A DNA stretch of 64,000 nt from the NCBI GenBank assembly GCA_963573305.1, contig OY754334.1:93927848-93991847 (forward strand), read 5' to 3'. The notes beneath the pieces were generated by a model. The model did not search any database. It was not told where the DNA came from and saw only the letters and a list, made by a program, of their open reading frames with translations. Numbering within the stretch: position 1 is the stretch's first letter; each line of letters starts with the position of its first letter. The position numbers and the translations under genes were made by a program. Below are positions 45,626 to 55,097 of this stretch, one piece after another. The DNA comes from Pyrrhosoma nymphula. Lineage: Eukaryota > Arthropoda > Insecta > Odonata > Coenagrionidae.

Positions 45626-47637
45626 AACAGTTGATCCATAAATGCCACCCGCTCGCGCAAAATTCGATAACGCAAAGATTATGGCGGAAGGATAACAAAA
45701 TCAAGGACTAGAGGGGACTTATCAGGACTCCATCTCTCCTTGGGGCTGCCTCTTTCCCAGGTTATAAAAAATGAAAAAAATTCCTATCCTCCTGAGACAT
45801 TTCCTCTCGACTTTTCAGAACCATGTTCGCCACTATCTTTTTCACTTGAGAGCACCCACCGCGGCCCTCTAGGGATTCGGTCAAGTGAACATGGCCTGGT
45901 TTGGGAGGGGGTGAAGGGTATGAGAGGAATGGACAGCGAGAGAGGATATCCGAGGCGATGGGTCAGGATGGAGTGAGATAAAAGAAAAGGATGAAACCGG
46001 ACGGGGTAAGAGAGAAGACTCGGGTCTCTCGGTCTTTGAGACCCATAGGCCAACTCCCTCTTCCCGAAGGCGAAGAAGTAGGTATATCGGCAAAACCCTT
46101 TGAGACACTACCGTAAGCGGAGGACAAGTCGGTTGCCTTTCCTCTTCTTCATCCACCCCACTTCCACTGTCCAACGGATCGCTGGACCTTTTGTCGGTCT
46201 GGACCAAAAGGCGTAGGGCAAGGACTCCACGTCCTTGCCCTGTCCCTGGTTGGTGTGTGACTGGAGGAGAATGGGGAGGGAAGAAGGGGGTGGAGATCAA
46301 AGGACGCTCTCTATGAGGGGATGGGGGGTTTGAACTACCCCTTCAGGCGTCCCAACACCTCCGCCTTTCACTTCCTTGCCTCGCTAAACATACACGATAA
46401 TTCCACCTCAAGCGTTAACCCTCATCCACCACCTTCCACCCGCCCACCTCCCCCCCAAAAGTTAGCATTTTTCTCTTGTTATTTTTGGCGTGAATACGCC
46501 TTTAAAAATCAGTCTGACAATGAGAAGGAACGAGGACGAAAATGGCGGTGCAACGTTTGGAGGGCGATCCATTCCAACACTATACCTTCGTGACTAAAAA
46601 CACAATTAAAATAAATGTGGTCTCGTTCAATTGGATATACAACTACAATGAAAGTATGGTCTGCAGTTGGTGCCGTGATACGTTCGGGACCCGCGGAACT
46701 TGGCGACCATTTTTGGCGTGGGCGAAATTTTCCGCGAAGCAAACCCCACGACTCCGATGTGCTAGCGTGCTAATTTTGGCCAAAAAGACAATATCTTGTC
46801 GAAATCGGTCTTCCTCAAAGAGGGTGAATTCGCGAATTTCGAAGGGTAGTAAGCTTAGACATTTTGCTGATTAAGCGGTTACGTGCAGATAGATTTTCAA
46901 AGTGGAAGATAGTGACTTATTAGAAAAATAGTCTAGTAGAAATACAAGCCTGGCGATAAAAATAATAGAACTTGGAAATGAACCTCAAAAAAAGCGTGGT
47001 AGAAAACTTTCGGTGAAAGAAAAGCCGTATTGAATGTTAAGTCTTGAACTTCCACGTGCGCTACTCAATTCTTACGAAACAATATATTTAGTGAAATAGC
47101 TAATTTCTGCTAGATAGCGTTTTTTATGCTTGGTGTATAACTGGTGCGGAGTCACCCCTTACAACACATCCTTGACGTTACTTTCCTGGGCACCGCGTAT
47201 ATTTAAACGTATCTTTTCCCGTGACCATGGTATGCCCGTGACGATCCAACCTACCTTTTTTGGCGGAGGACTCACGCATTTGCTACCGTGGCTTGAATAT
47301 CGATATGCTCCTCGATATCAAAATCGACAGCTACACACCTCCGAGGTGGAGTCGATCGTGGGACGTGGGAGGGGTGGGTGTGTTTTCGCTTGAGGAGGGT
47401 CCGAGCGAGCGGTACCTCTTTTTTCCGGGCCACCCTCTCCCGCCCGGGGGCCTCAGTCTCACCTCCTCCCTCCCGGTCGACAAAAAGGGGCCCTTTTCCT
47501 CAAGCCAGTCGGTTGAGGCCGACCGGTGGGTTGAAAAAGCGCTAGACCTCTTCTCCTTGATTCCGACGACTATACGCGTCTCTTTGGGAAGAGGGCTGCG
47601 AGCTATGAGGTCGAAATATCCTTAGGGGGTAAGTCTC
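45626..47637. other. GC-rich, TE-poor block
   Basis: Markedly GC-richer than its flanks, especially 45740-46480 and 47260-47610. Several long overlapping frames occur on both strands, but none carries a recognised domain and their overlap suggests composition-driven openness. AAAATGGCGG near 46539 matches a YY1-type site. It contains no recognised repeat termini. It could be unique host DNA. Confidence 0.3.
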
Positions 47638-48220
47638 AGGGAGCATTTCCTTTGTAATGCACTCATCACTACGAAACGCAACAGCGCACTTACTTTCCTT
47701 TCCCTTACAGACCCTGCGAACTAGGTAGCACACTTCAAAGCTTACCGGGAGCAGAGTTGATGTGCGCTAAACAACAAAAGAACGTCGATAATCGCATCCG
47801 CGATAGTTGTTTTTGCGTTGATGTAAATTGCTCTCGGGCTTCGCACATGGTGGCAGACGTTTCGGTGGAAGACTCCCACCGTCTTCAGCTCTCTGAAGGA
47901 CTGTTATAGCAATTATCAAAGCATCAAATCCTTCATGTTTTTGTGTTGATTTTCCGTAAAGGCGGCAAACATGGATATCGTACAGTTTTTATTAAATCTG
48001 TGGTAAAAAGCTTATGTATTTACATAATTATATTGAACGAATTCGAAGGCTATACACAAAACATACGGCCGCGATTGTTGTGCACCCACAGAATGCCACC
48101 AACCGGCAGACTACAAAACATTTCACCAGCGCACATCGTTCCATTCAATGTCGTTCGTGTGCGCTTGAGTGCACTGGTGTGTTCCGATCTGCGCTAACTT
48201 TTACACCTTGAATGGCAAGC
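47638..48220 (+). repeat. Family-2 dispersed repeat, copy B, with insert
   Basis: Aligns with 9865-10348 in the same orientation: GTTGATGTGCGCTAAACAAC near 47755, ACATACGGCCG near 48060, TCGTTCCATTCAATGTCGTT near 48137, GCGCTAACTTTTACACC near 48193. The only large difference is the insert at 47823-47938. The element type is unknown. Confidence 0.75.
47823..47938 (-). mobile_element. 116-bp Penelope-type mini-element
   Basis: Flanked by TTTTGCGTTGAT (47811-47822) and TTTTGTGTTGAT (47939-47950), an 11/12-matching duplication. The insertion is proven by its absence from family-2 copy A near 10060. The minus strand contains CTGAAGA (47882-47888), a strong stem GGTGG/CCACC (CGGTGG/CCACCG if the flanking pair is included), then GAAACGTC (47856-47863). 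This is a hammerhead-like order with U7 read as A and one extra base before the stem. No coding capacity. Confidence 0.75.
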
Positions 48221-48744
48221 GTCTAACTTTTTTTCGCCGGTCGACAAACGCCATTTGACTCCCTTGCGGCCCGAATAAACGTTGGCTAATACATAGAACT
48301 CATTTTTCGACAGCATGGCGGAGTTCACATCAGAGTTTTACAGTTTTTCTGCGGAGTGAATATAGGCATGTTTAAATATACCTACTCGTCATAGAAATGT
48401 GCGTCTAATATGAGAGAGAAACCGTTAAAAAATTCACAAACCTCGAGAGAAAAATGACGCCGCTATAGCCAAAAGTAAATGTGCCCCTAAAACGCACTGT
48501 TACCCTGATGTTTATCTATGGTTGGCCATTTTGGCGAAGTTGACCATTGTATAAGCTACTTTGGACGCTTATTTTGACGTAAAACCGCGTACCCCGGTCC
48601 TAAAATCGAACGACCATAGATAAAAATGACGGTAAAAGTGACATACATTATCTTCTATCTAGGGGCCATACATTTTACTTAAGATTTCAGGATAGAAAAG
48701 GTAGCTACTGTGTTCAAAGAAGATAGGGCTACGAACGAGGAAAC
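48221..48744. other. Unassigned region
   Basis: Holds a weak inverted pair, TTATCTATGGT (about 48510) and ACCATAGATA (about 48612). No gene recognised. Confidence 0.3.
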
Positions 48745-49285
48745 AGTATACATCTACATACTACCCCGCAAGCCGCCTCAATAGGCGTGTGGCGGGGGGT
48801 GTTAGGACACCAGCCGTTTACATATAAAAAGGAAACGCTCTAGTGAAATTACGCGTAGCATTTATATTAGTCCCTTATTGTTCGGGGGAAAAACGAATTC
48901 CCATACCTATCCGTTCGGAAAAATATCTCTCTTAATTTATCGTTTCTGTCGGACCTGGAAATATAGTGGGGTTCTAATAGGATGTTCTCCGTGTCGCTCT
49001 GAAAGATATCTATTCTCAATTGTTCAAGCAATCTAAGCCTAGCGCGCAGCCTCCGAGTCTCTAGCGGCTCCCAGCCTATTTCGTTTAACATCTGTGTAAC
49101 GCTGTCTGTACGCCCGTAGCAGTTTTTGACGAATCGCGCAGCTTTCCTTTGTATTTTATTAAGTTCCCGGATTAAGTCTTTCTGCACCGGATCCCATATG
49201 CTCGCTGCATATTCAAGGTGTGGCCGGATGAGTGCGAAATAGCACCTCTCTTTTACTTTTTCATCCGAAAATCTTCCCACAATAC
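48745..49285 (-). pseudogene. CR1-like LINE, C terminus and 3' UTR
   Basis: The minus-strand frame (48867-49280, 137 codons) encodes VKERCYFALIRPHLEYAASI, WDPVQKDLIRELNKIQRKAA, RFVKNCYGR...VTQMLNEIGWEPLETRRLRAR and SFFPRTIRD. This is the typical end of the CR1/Jockey-group RT protein (LVRPxLEYAxxVWDP...QRRAARFVxxxY...LxWxxLExRR...FFPRTI). The 3' UTR follows to about 48745, ending in a GCGGCTTGCGGGGTAGTATG element and an ATGTAGATGTAT tail. The protein end is intact, and the copy is 5'-truncated at about 49285. Confidence 0.82.
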
Positions 49286-49289
49286 GCTT

Positions 49290-49720
49290 GACAATATTTA
49301 TGTGGAGCTTGGAACACTATGGATCCCAAAGCATGGATTATTAGAAAAGGAGATCAGAAAGGATTAGATATATTCGAAACCTGGTGTTGGAGGAGGATGC
49401 TGAAGATCAAATGGACGGATAATATAAGGAATGAAGAAGTATACAGAAGAGTAGAAGAGGAAAGGACAACATAGGAACACTATACATAAAATTAGAATTA
49501 GGCACATTCTGAAATAATATAGGTTTGTGAAGAATATAATAGGAAAAATAGAGGGAAAAGTCCCAAAAGAAAGGCCAAGGTATAAATACGTAGACCAAAT
49601 AAAGAGGAAAGTACATAAGAAGAAATACCATGGCGTAAGGGAACTAGCATTAGATAGAGAATTAGGGCTGCAGTCAACCAACCTTAGGATTAGACGACCG
49701 ATGATGATGACTTCATCGAG
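49290..49720 (+). pseudogene. RTE-like LINE tail
   Basis: Plus-strand pieces: KGDQKGLDIFETWCWRRMLK-like (about 49345-49405), IKWTDNIRNEEVYRRVEEER, then RFVKNIIGKIEGKVPKERPR (about 49525-49580) and ELALDRELGLQST. It ends at CCGATGATGATGAC (about 49700-49713), the trinucleotide tail of this group. It starts right against the truncated CR1 and meets an antisense LINE piece at its 3' end. Confidence 0.6.
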
Positions 49721-49724
49721 TTCA

Positions 49725-49900
49725 TTGTAAAAATTATCCAGCTCATTATTGTATCGCCTTCGCCGTACAATATCGTAATTCAAGGGGCCATATATCTTCC
49801 TTAAGATTTTTCTTTCGTATCTCTGTAATATGTCTTCCGTAGCTTTTGCTATGGACTATGGTTCTGCACCATATATGATAATAGTGACAACTTTACTTGA
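49725..49900 (-). pseudogene. LINE fragment, antisense, tail to tail
   Basis: The minus strand reads TIIIYGAEP, then EDILQRYERKILRKIYGPLN and YDIVRRRRYNNELDNFYNEL. This corresponds to LYGSExW...FERKxLRKIFGPxxxxGxWRxRYNxELYxLY in a second RTE-like family. It stops where the plus-strand LINE ends. Two shifts are present. Confidence 0.55.
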
Positions 49901-49924
49901 GGTAAATTGGGACTGTACAATCCT

Positions 49925-50052
49925 TTCTTACAGTTAACTCATACATAGATTAGCACCCATGCCCTGATTGGAGAAAAGCCCATCAGGCGGGACTCAAACC
50001 CTAGACCTTCGGGTTGGCAGGTGAGGACGTTACCTCGCCGCCACTGAGACGT
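49925..50052 (-). mobile_element. tRNA-derived SINE
   Basis: The minus strand has GTGGCGGCGAGGTAACGTCC (A-box region, about 50019-50038) and GGGTTTGAGTCCCGCC (B box, about 49987-50002), about 35 bp apart as in tRNA genes. The body continues with GATGGGCTTTTCTCCAATCA and AGGGCATGGGTGC. The 3' part matches the SINE split at 34.2 kb. No functional tRNA structure. Confidence 0.72.
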
Positions 50053-50621
50053 GTAGCAGTACTGGACGGATGTTTGATGGTAATATTTTTTCTATCTCGA
50101 CAATAACTCAACTTATACCAATGCTTCCGGCGCATGAACTGCAAAACTGATCCATCCAATATGGCCAATTGCGCGTTTTAATGGCTTCAACATTGTCGTG
50201 CGCTATCGCACCATATGTTTCCATCTATTCTTCTCTTATATCCATGCCCTAGATAATGTCTCCAGTTAATTCCAACCTCCTCCTTTGGCTGGGAAGGAGT
50301 TTACATAGCCCATTGCTTTGACCCACCCCTACCACTAAACCTCCTTCTCATCCCCTCCACCAAAACCACCTCTTGCTTTGGCCCATCAAAGAGAAGACCG
50401 GGGCCTCAACTGTCAAATCGCGTCGACCCGCAGACTGGATTATGCTCACGCATGCCTCGGTTCGAAAGATGAAAGGCAGAGGAGAAGGGATGGGAGGATG
50501 AGGTGGGGGGGGTGAGGAAGGGAGAAGGGGAGGAGATTGTGTGAAGAAAGAAATAAAAGCATAAAATCGAAGCAGAAGGAGTCTGAAATACACTGGGTGT
50601 GCCTTCTTGGAGATATTCGTG
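50053..50621. other. Unassigned region
   Basis: The 50440-50620 part is purine-rich and may be decayed LINE sequence upstream of the recognisable tail. Overlapping minus-strand frames (50348-50875) are antisense to this and to the LINE. Confidence 0.3.
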
Positions 50622-50929
50622 GGCTCAGAGTAATAGAAGGGAGCTGATGATGGGGACATTGGGTAAGGATATGAAGAAGAGGCTGGTAAAGAGCTTGATA
50701 TGGAGTGTGGTGTTGCATGGGGCAGAAACGTGGACTCGGAGAAAGAAGGAGAATAGGCTGCAGGCGTTCGAGATGTGAGCGTGAAGGAGGGTGGAGAAGG
50801 TGCGGTGCGGTGGAAGGATAGGTAGACAAACGAGGAAGTACGACACAGTTTCAGGCAATACTTTGTGGAAGTCAATCATACTGGGAGTAAAGGATTGAAC
50901 ACTGCAGCTTCCACTTAGATATTTATTAA

Positions 50930-50970
50930 ACACGACCATGGTTTCGTAGCGGTGCTACATCATCAAGTGA
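50930..50970 (-). ncRNA. Hammerhead-like motif, left arm
   Basis: The minus strand reads TTCAC, TTGATGA, T, stem GTAGC/GCTAC with loop ACC, GAAACC, ATGGTC, GTG. The CAC before the core can pair with GTG after the predicted cleavage site as a 3-bp stem I. The core has U instead of C3. It is otherwise identical to the right-arm copy. Confidence 0.5.
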
Positions 50971-51078
50971 ACAGAAAGTCTAGCATAAGTGGTATATATA
51001 GTACAAACCGTTGGGAAAAGTGGGGGGGGGTGGAAAGGAAGAGGTTAAAGGAGGAGAGGGGGAGGAGGGGGGTGGGGG

Positions 51079-51115
51079 CTGATGATGTAGCACCGCTACG
51101 AAACCATGGTCGTGT
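51079..51115 (+). ncRNA. Hammerhead ribozyme-like motif, right arm
   Basis: CTGATGA (51079-51085), T, stem II GTAGC/GCTAC (51087-51091 and 51095-51099, loop ACC), GAAA (51100-51103), a very short stem III CC-AT-GG, then the GTC cleavage triplet ending at 51111. The GAAACCATGGTC part is the minimal stem III known from Penelope-like elements and retrozymes, where two units act as a dimer. Two cautions: one extra T sits between A9 and stem II, and the bases before the core are a G tract that does not pair with GTGTTT, so stem I is lost. Self-cleavage is unproven. Confidence 0.5.
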
Positions 51116-51624
51116 TTAATAAATATCTAAGTGGAAGCTGCAGTGTTCAATCCTTTACTCCCAAACGAGGAAGTTAGAAGTATGGTGGGTGAGGAAAGGA
51201 AATCTCTGGATGAGATGAGGTGGAGGCAGGGTAGGTAACTGGAAGAGGTAATGAGGGGCGAGGGGTGGCTCATGGCCGTGGTAGAGGGAAGAATGTTGGG
51301 CAAGCGAGGAAGGGAAGGAAAAATAACAGGTTAAATCGACGGGATGAAGAAGAGTAGGACATAGGCTGAGATGAAGAAAGAAATACTAGAGGTAGATATG
51401 TCCCTGTGCGTGTATGAATCTGGAGGATTTTCCGAGACTTTTAGTAAAACCAACATTTAACCGGTAAATTGGTGAATGAAAGGTCAGCCATCTTCGTTCG
51501 CCAACAGTTGTCACGTTAAAGTGTACTTACGTGGATACGTGGATATAATTGCACCCAGTGCCTGCCCAAGGCGTGGGCAATGAGGGCAAAAGCGAAAGGC
51601 TGCGGGTGGTAGGGACGGCTCATT

Positions 51625-51795
51625 AAGATATGTATGTCATGTGCCATAAATCTACGTGTTAAAATAGCATTGAATTTCCAAAATACCTAATCGGTTTAAT
51701 GCAATTTTGTTTTGATCAATACTATATCACTAATGAGAACACGTATTTCATACAAAGTTTCACGCAAATCTGTACGTAAGCGAGAATAGCTCCGG
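51625..51795 (+). repeat. Dispersed repeat, copy 1 (51.6/53.4 kb pair)
   Basis: Aligns with 53390-53565 in the same orientation: GCGTTAAAATAGC-like, ATCGGTTTAATGCAATTT-like, AATGAGAACGYATAT and AAATCTGTACRTAA blocks are shared. About 170 bp, non-coding, class unknown. Confidence 0.6.
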
Positions 51796-52242
51796 ACTCG
51801 GCGTTACCCCCTGATATTTGTTAGCAAAAATTATAATATCGTGAAAACACCCAATTAGGGGCACTATTGGTGCCACTATAATTTTTCAGTATTGGGAGGT
51901 GCTCGCAATTGAGAGGGGGAGTCATGATTATGCTCAAATATTTTCTGTCTTTGAAAATATAAAGATGCTAATGCTCGTTGGAACACTAAAAGGTTAATAA
52001 GTAACCGAAATCTCAAATAAATCTAAAGAAAAATACAACTTAACAACTATTTATCTGTAGGTAGAGTACTGACTAAATGCTGTAGATCCGAAGCATCTAC
52101 CCTTGATAAAAATACTCCGTCAGCTGTTGAATTGTGCCAAGCTATTATAACATCGTCGTAGAGAAGTGCCATTTTAACGGCAAAGATCATTTTCCAATAA
52201 GTTTTCCGAGGATAAGTGCGTGATCTTTTTTTGCAGCTGTTG
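51796..52242. other. Unassigned region
   Basis: No gene or repeat recognised. Confidence 0.3.
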
Positions 52243-52250
52243 GCTAGACG

Positions 52251-52582
52251 TAGTGTTTCCCAAAATGTTTTGAGTCGCCGCCCCCTTGGTTCCACAAAAC
52301 GCCCCCCAACGCCCCCCTACCGTGGGCTAAAAAAATAAAATCATATTAGACTACCAGACCAAATCACGAAGGTTTTAAAAATAAATTTAAAACAATTATG
52401 ATTAAATTAATGCTCATTTCAAATACAATAGATTGATATTTTATTGATCTCAGGAAATGTATGGTACCATTCGGTCCGGATCCTGCCTCCAGCGCCCCCA
52501 TTCCGCCTCTTGTTACTTATCGCCCCCCTAGATTATGGTACCGCTCCCTAGGGGGCGGTAGCGCATACTTTGGGAACCACTG
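52251..52582. mobile_element. 332-bp hAT-like element
   Basis: Ends TAGTGTTTCCCAAAAT and TACTTTGGGAACCACTG are imperfect inverted repeats of the common hAT type CAGTGGTTCCCAAAG. Next to them are CGCC-rich subterminal blocks (52273-52322 and 52490-52560). The flanking octamers GCTAGACG and GGCCAGAG match at only 5 of 8 positions, so the duplication is weak or degraded. No transposase. Confidence 0.65.
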
Positions 52583-52889
52583 GGCCAGAGAATCTGCCCC
52601 TCCCGCCAAGAATAACATGTCTTTCCCAACAGATGTGAAATTGTTGTTCGTTAAGAGAGGTGTTTATCTTCAAAGGAAATGGGAAATGAGCCTCAGCCAG
52701 TGTCCGTGTCCGTTATTCGGAATGTTCGCTATTTTTTTACTTACCCAGTCACATTACATAAGGCATTTTGCCTGGTGGTAATGGCCAATATTCCACTTTA
52801 GGTAAAGCGTAAAAAAACTCTTTCAGCACCTAATGACTCACAATGGTGATACTAGAATAAGGAAAAAAATAAAAATTACCTTCTCAGCT

Positions 52890-53300
52890 TACAGTTAGCA
52901 GGACGAAGTCTCTTCTTGAATTCCTCATAAAAATTTGGGAAAAGGTTTAAGACTTCTACAGGTAAGGCATTCTACTCCTGTATCGTCCTGTTTACAAAAT
53001 AAATTTTCCTACGTCGGTTCTTTGCTACCGATCCCTTATTTTAAACCTATGATTGTTTTTTTTCCAATTTGGTTTGCCTCGAGAAGTTTTTTATTGATTT
53101 TCTCCCATCCCTTTTCTTTCTGTAGTCCTTATTGTACACGCCCATGTTACGTAGCCTGTATGCTTCCCGCCTTTTCTCAAGACTTTCTCAACTCAATCTT
53201 TTATTCAGCATATCACGAACGCTGCCGCATCTATCGTGCCTCACTAAGTCTTTTTAGAGGACTTAGATCCATTAGTCTCCATTTCCTGTGGCCGGTGATT
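52890..53300 (-). pseudogene. CR1-like LINE C terminus, antisense
   Basis: The minus strand gives MDLSPLKRLSEARYDRCGSV and RDMLNKRLS, then ESLEKRREAYRLRNMGVYNK, and finally FVNRTIQE-stop-NALPVEVLNLFPN with EFKKRLR. The FVNRTIxxWNxLPxEVxxxFP box is the usual end of CR1/L2-group RT proteins. Stops and a missing Trp show decay. Family different from the 48.9-kb copy. The plus-strand frame at 52935-53339 is its antisense shadow. Confidence 0.65.
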
Positions 53301-53389
53301 GAAAAAAACTGTTGTGTTTGGGAGGTGTCCGATATTTAATTTATCGCGTTTAGAAGGAAATCAGTGCATATGTACAATCGAATTCTTAC

Positions 53390-53565
53390 GAAATATACGT
53401 CATGTACCATATGGCTAGGCGTTAAAATAGCCATGAATTACCAGAAAAACAAAATCGGTACGATGCAATTTGTTCCCTTTCATCTCTAGATATCACGAAT
53501 GAGAACGCATATGCAAAGTTTCATTTAAATCTGTACATAAACAAAAATCACTCCGTCCACCTTAA
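53390..53565 (+). repeat. Dispersed repeat, copy 2 (51.6/53.4 kb pair)
   Basis: Partner of 51625-51795 in direct orientation, about 1.6 kb between them, with a hAT-like element and a LINE tail in the interval. Confidence 0.6.
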
Positions 53566-53944
53566 GAGCTGGTTAATGCCGACACCGGGTTTCTCTCCAT
53601 CCTTCCTCCATCCCTCAGATGACCTCTTCAACCGAACCACCTGTCCTGAATGGCATAAATTATCGCGGTTGACGGTCGTCTCCCCAAATAACCGCGCTCT
53701 CTCGTACCATTAAAGGCTCACCGTGCACGGGCTCTCGGATTCAGGGTCTGTTACTACATGCATTTCATTTGGTACCCCGCAACATTTCTGCCAACCAGAT
53801 GCTCACGGAGAGCATTATCTAAATATTAAACATTTGTAACAGTTTTCATGAAATTTGTTGAGTCGACCACGTGAGTCATTCCAAAGTATGTATACATCTC
53901 TCACATGTGCGGTAAATGGTGTAGTTAATAACTATTTAGTATTA
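53566..53944. other. Unassigned region
   Basis: No recognised feature. Confidence 0.25.
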
Positions 53945-54390
53945 TTCATATGGACTCCCCATTTTCAAGATGAAATTTGAAACTCGCGGAAACGTTTTCA
54001 ATGAAAAATGTCTCAATGCCCTGGTGAACGATTTTGAGTACCTCGGCCAAATGCTTACGAAATAAGAAAATATTGATGGGGAGATTACAAGGCACGCGAA
54101 ATCTGAAAGAAAAGTCATTGGAAATATTCGAGCATATCAAGGACTGAGTATTTGTCTAGGGAAGCGATTTTCGCTTCCCTAGTGTTCTCCTCCTGCCTAG
54201 GTAAATGGCATCGAAATCTGGGTTCGCCAGGATAAGCATACATTTTGGCTAAATGCAGCGCGAAGGAGGCACTTGATGAATGTTTGCGGTAAAAGTAGGA
54301 GGTAAAAGGTTAGGAATGAGTGGATCATGAAAGAATATGGGTTGGATGCTCCAGTAATGGACATAGTAACAGGGACCGAGCTTTGTTCGT
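53945..54390 (+). pseudogene. RTE-like LINE fragment
   Basis: Plus strand: LNALVNDFEYLGQMLTK-stop-ENIDGEI with RKVIGNIRAYQGLS (about 54012-54150), corresponding to the VxxFxYLGSxIxxDGxxDxEI...NxxIGxMRA box after the RT. Further on lie VNGIEIWVRQDKHT (LYGSExW equivalent), ARRHLMNVCGKSRR and KVRNEWIMKEYGLDAPVMDI. It is related to the 44.65-kb fragment. A perfect 27-bp hairpin lies inside at 54156-54182. Confidence 0.6.
54156..54182. repeat. Perfect 12-bp-arm hairpin
   Basis: CTAGGGAAGCGA, a TTT loop, then its exact complement, within the LINE fragment at the point where the frame decays. Confidence 0.75.
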
Positions 54391-55089
54391 TTCACTATAA
54401 ATAGATATTAATTATTTATAAAATAAATGTATATTATTGTTTTTAATACAATTTTTTAATCACTTCATTTATTTTATTAGAAATAAAAAAAAAATCATTA
54501 ATTATGGCTTAAATAGGTTTATTTCGGGAATAAAAAGTCCCAGAATATTCATTTTATATACAAATATTTAACAAAAAATGACTATTAAAGTGCTTATACT
54601 CATATATTAAAAATATAATTTAACTAAATAAGTAGAACGATAAGAAAGTAACTAAAAATGATTGGAGAGCCGTATTGGAATCTTGAATAAAAATGAAGAA
54701 TTCGTCTTGGAATTTTGGTCCTTTTATTTCTGCGTAAAACAGATTTTTCGCGGATGTGGGGCTTAAACCAATCGATTTCTCATACACCGCAAAACCCTTA
54801 AACTAACATTAGGGTAGATTGGATAACGAATTTTCGATTTTATCAGTTCATAGAGATAGAACACACACATAAAATTGTAGCTCGATTGCTCGATTATAGC
54901 ATAGGGTATGAAAGGAGTGCACTTCGTCGGTTTTTCTATCTTGAGAGAATGGGTGAGAGTCGAATAGGGACACAGATTTATGATCGAGAAGTGAATGGTG
55001 CGAGAGGAAGAGACTGACAAATAGACTGACGAATTCGTGGATGAATACGGTGGAAGAGACTCTTAAAGAGGGCAATATTTGAAGTCTTG
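54391..55089. other. AT-rich unassigned region
   Basis: Very AT-rich to about 54640; no gene supported. Confidence 0.3.
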
Positions 55090-55097
55090 CGTACAGG

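Larger units (their letters stand above)
50840..51162. mobile_element. Inverted pair of hammerhead-bearing Penelope-type repeats
   Basis: The insert is bounded by AAACGAGGAAGT at 50828-50839 and 51163-51174, a perfect 12-bp duplication inside the LINE tail. Its 83-bp arms (50883-50965 and 51080-51162) are perfect reverse complements. Between them lies a 114-bp centre with a G-rich tract (about 51021-51078), and 43 bp precede the left arm. Each arm carries the same hammerhead-like motif, pointing outward. Perfect arm identity implies a recent origin or gene-conversion-like copying. No protein is encoded. Confidence 0.88.
50622..51455 (+). pseudogene. RTE-like LINE tail split by an insertion
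   Basis: Plus strand: SNRRELMMGTLGKDMKKRLV, then KSLIWSVVLHGAETWTRRKK and ENRLQAFEM (50628-50778), matching the 31.98-kb LINE. After the 323-bp insert, the LINE resumes at 51163 with EEVRSMVGEERKSLDEMRWR and a MLGKRGREGK-like stretch, down to a 3' end near 51420 that matches 59.9 kb and 15.4 kb. Stops and shifts are present. Confidence 0.75.

Noticed and set aside
45881..46300. 139-codon minus-strand frame in the GC-rich block
   Set aside because: Overlaps other long frames on both strands, Ser/Pro/Leu-biased, no domain; likely due to composition, though transcript data could change this.
50348..50875. 175-codon minus-strand open frame and overlapping frames
   Set aside because: Pyrimidine-rich, Ser/Pro-biased antisense of a purine-rich LINE tail; it also crosses into the 50840-51162 insertion.
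52935..53339. 134-codon plus-strand open frame with hydrophobic stretches
   Set aside because: Antisense to a CR1-like C-terminal fragment on the minus strand, which explains its composition.
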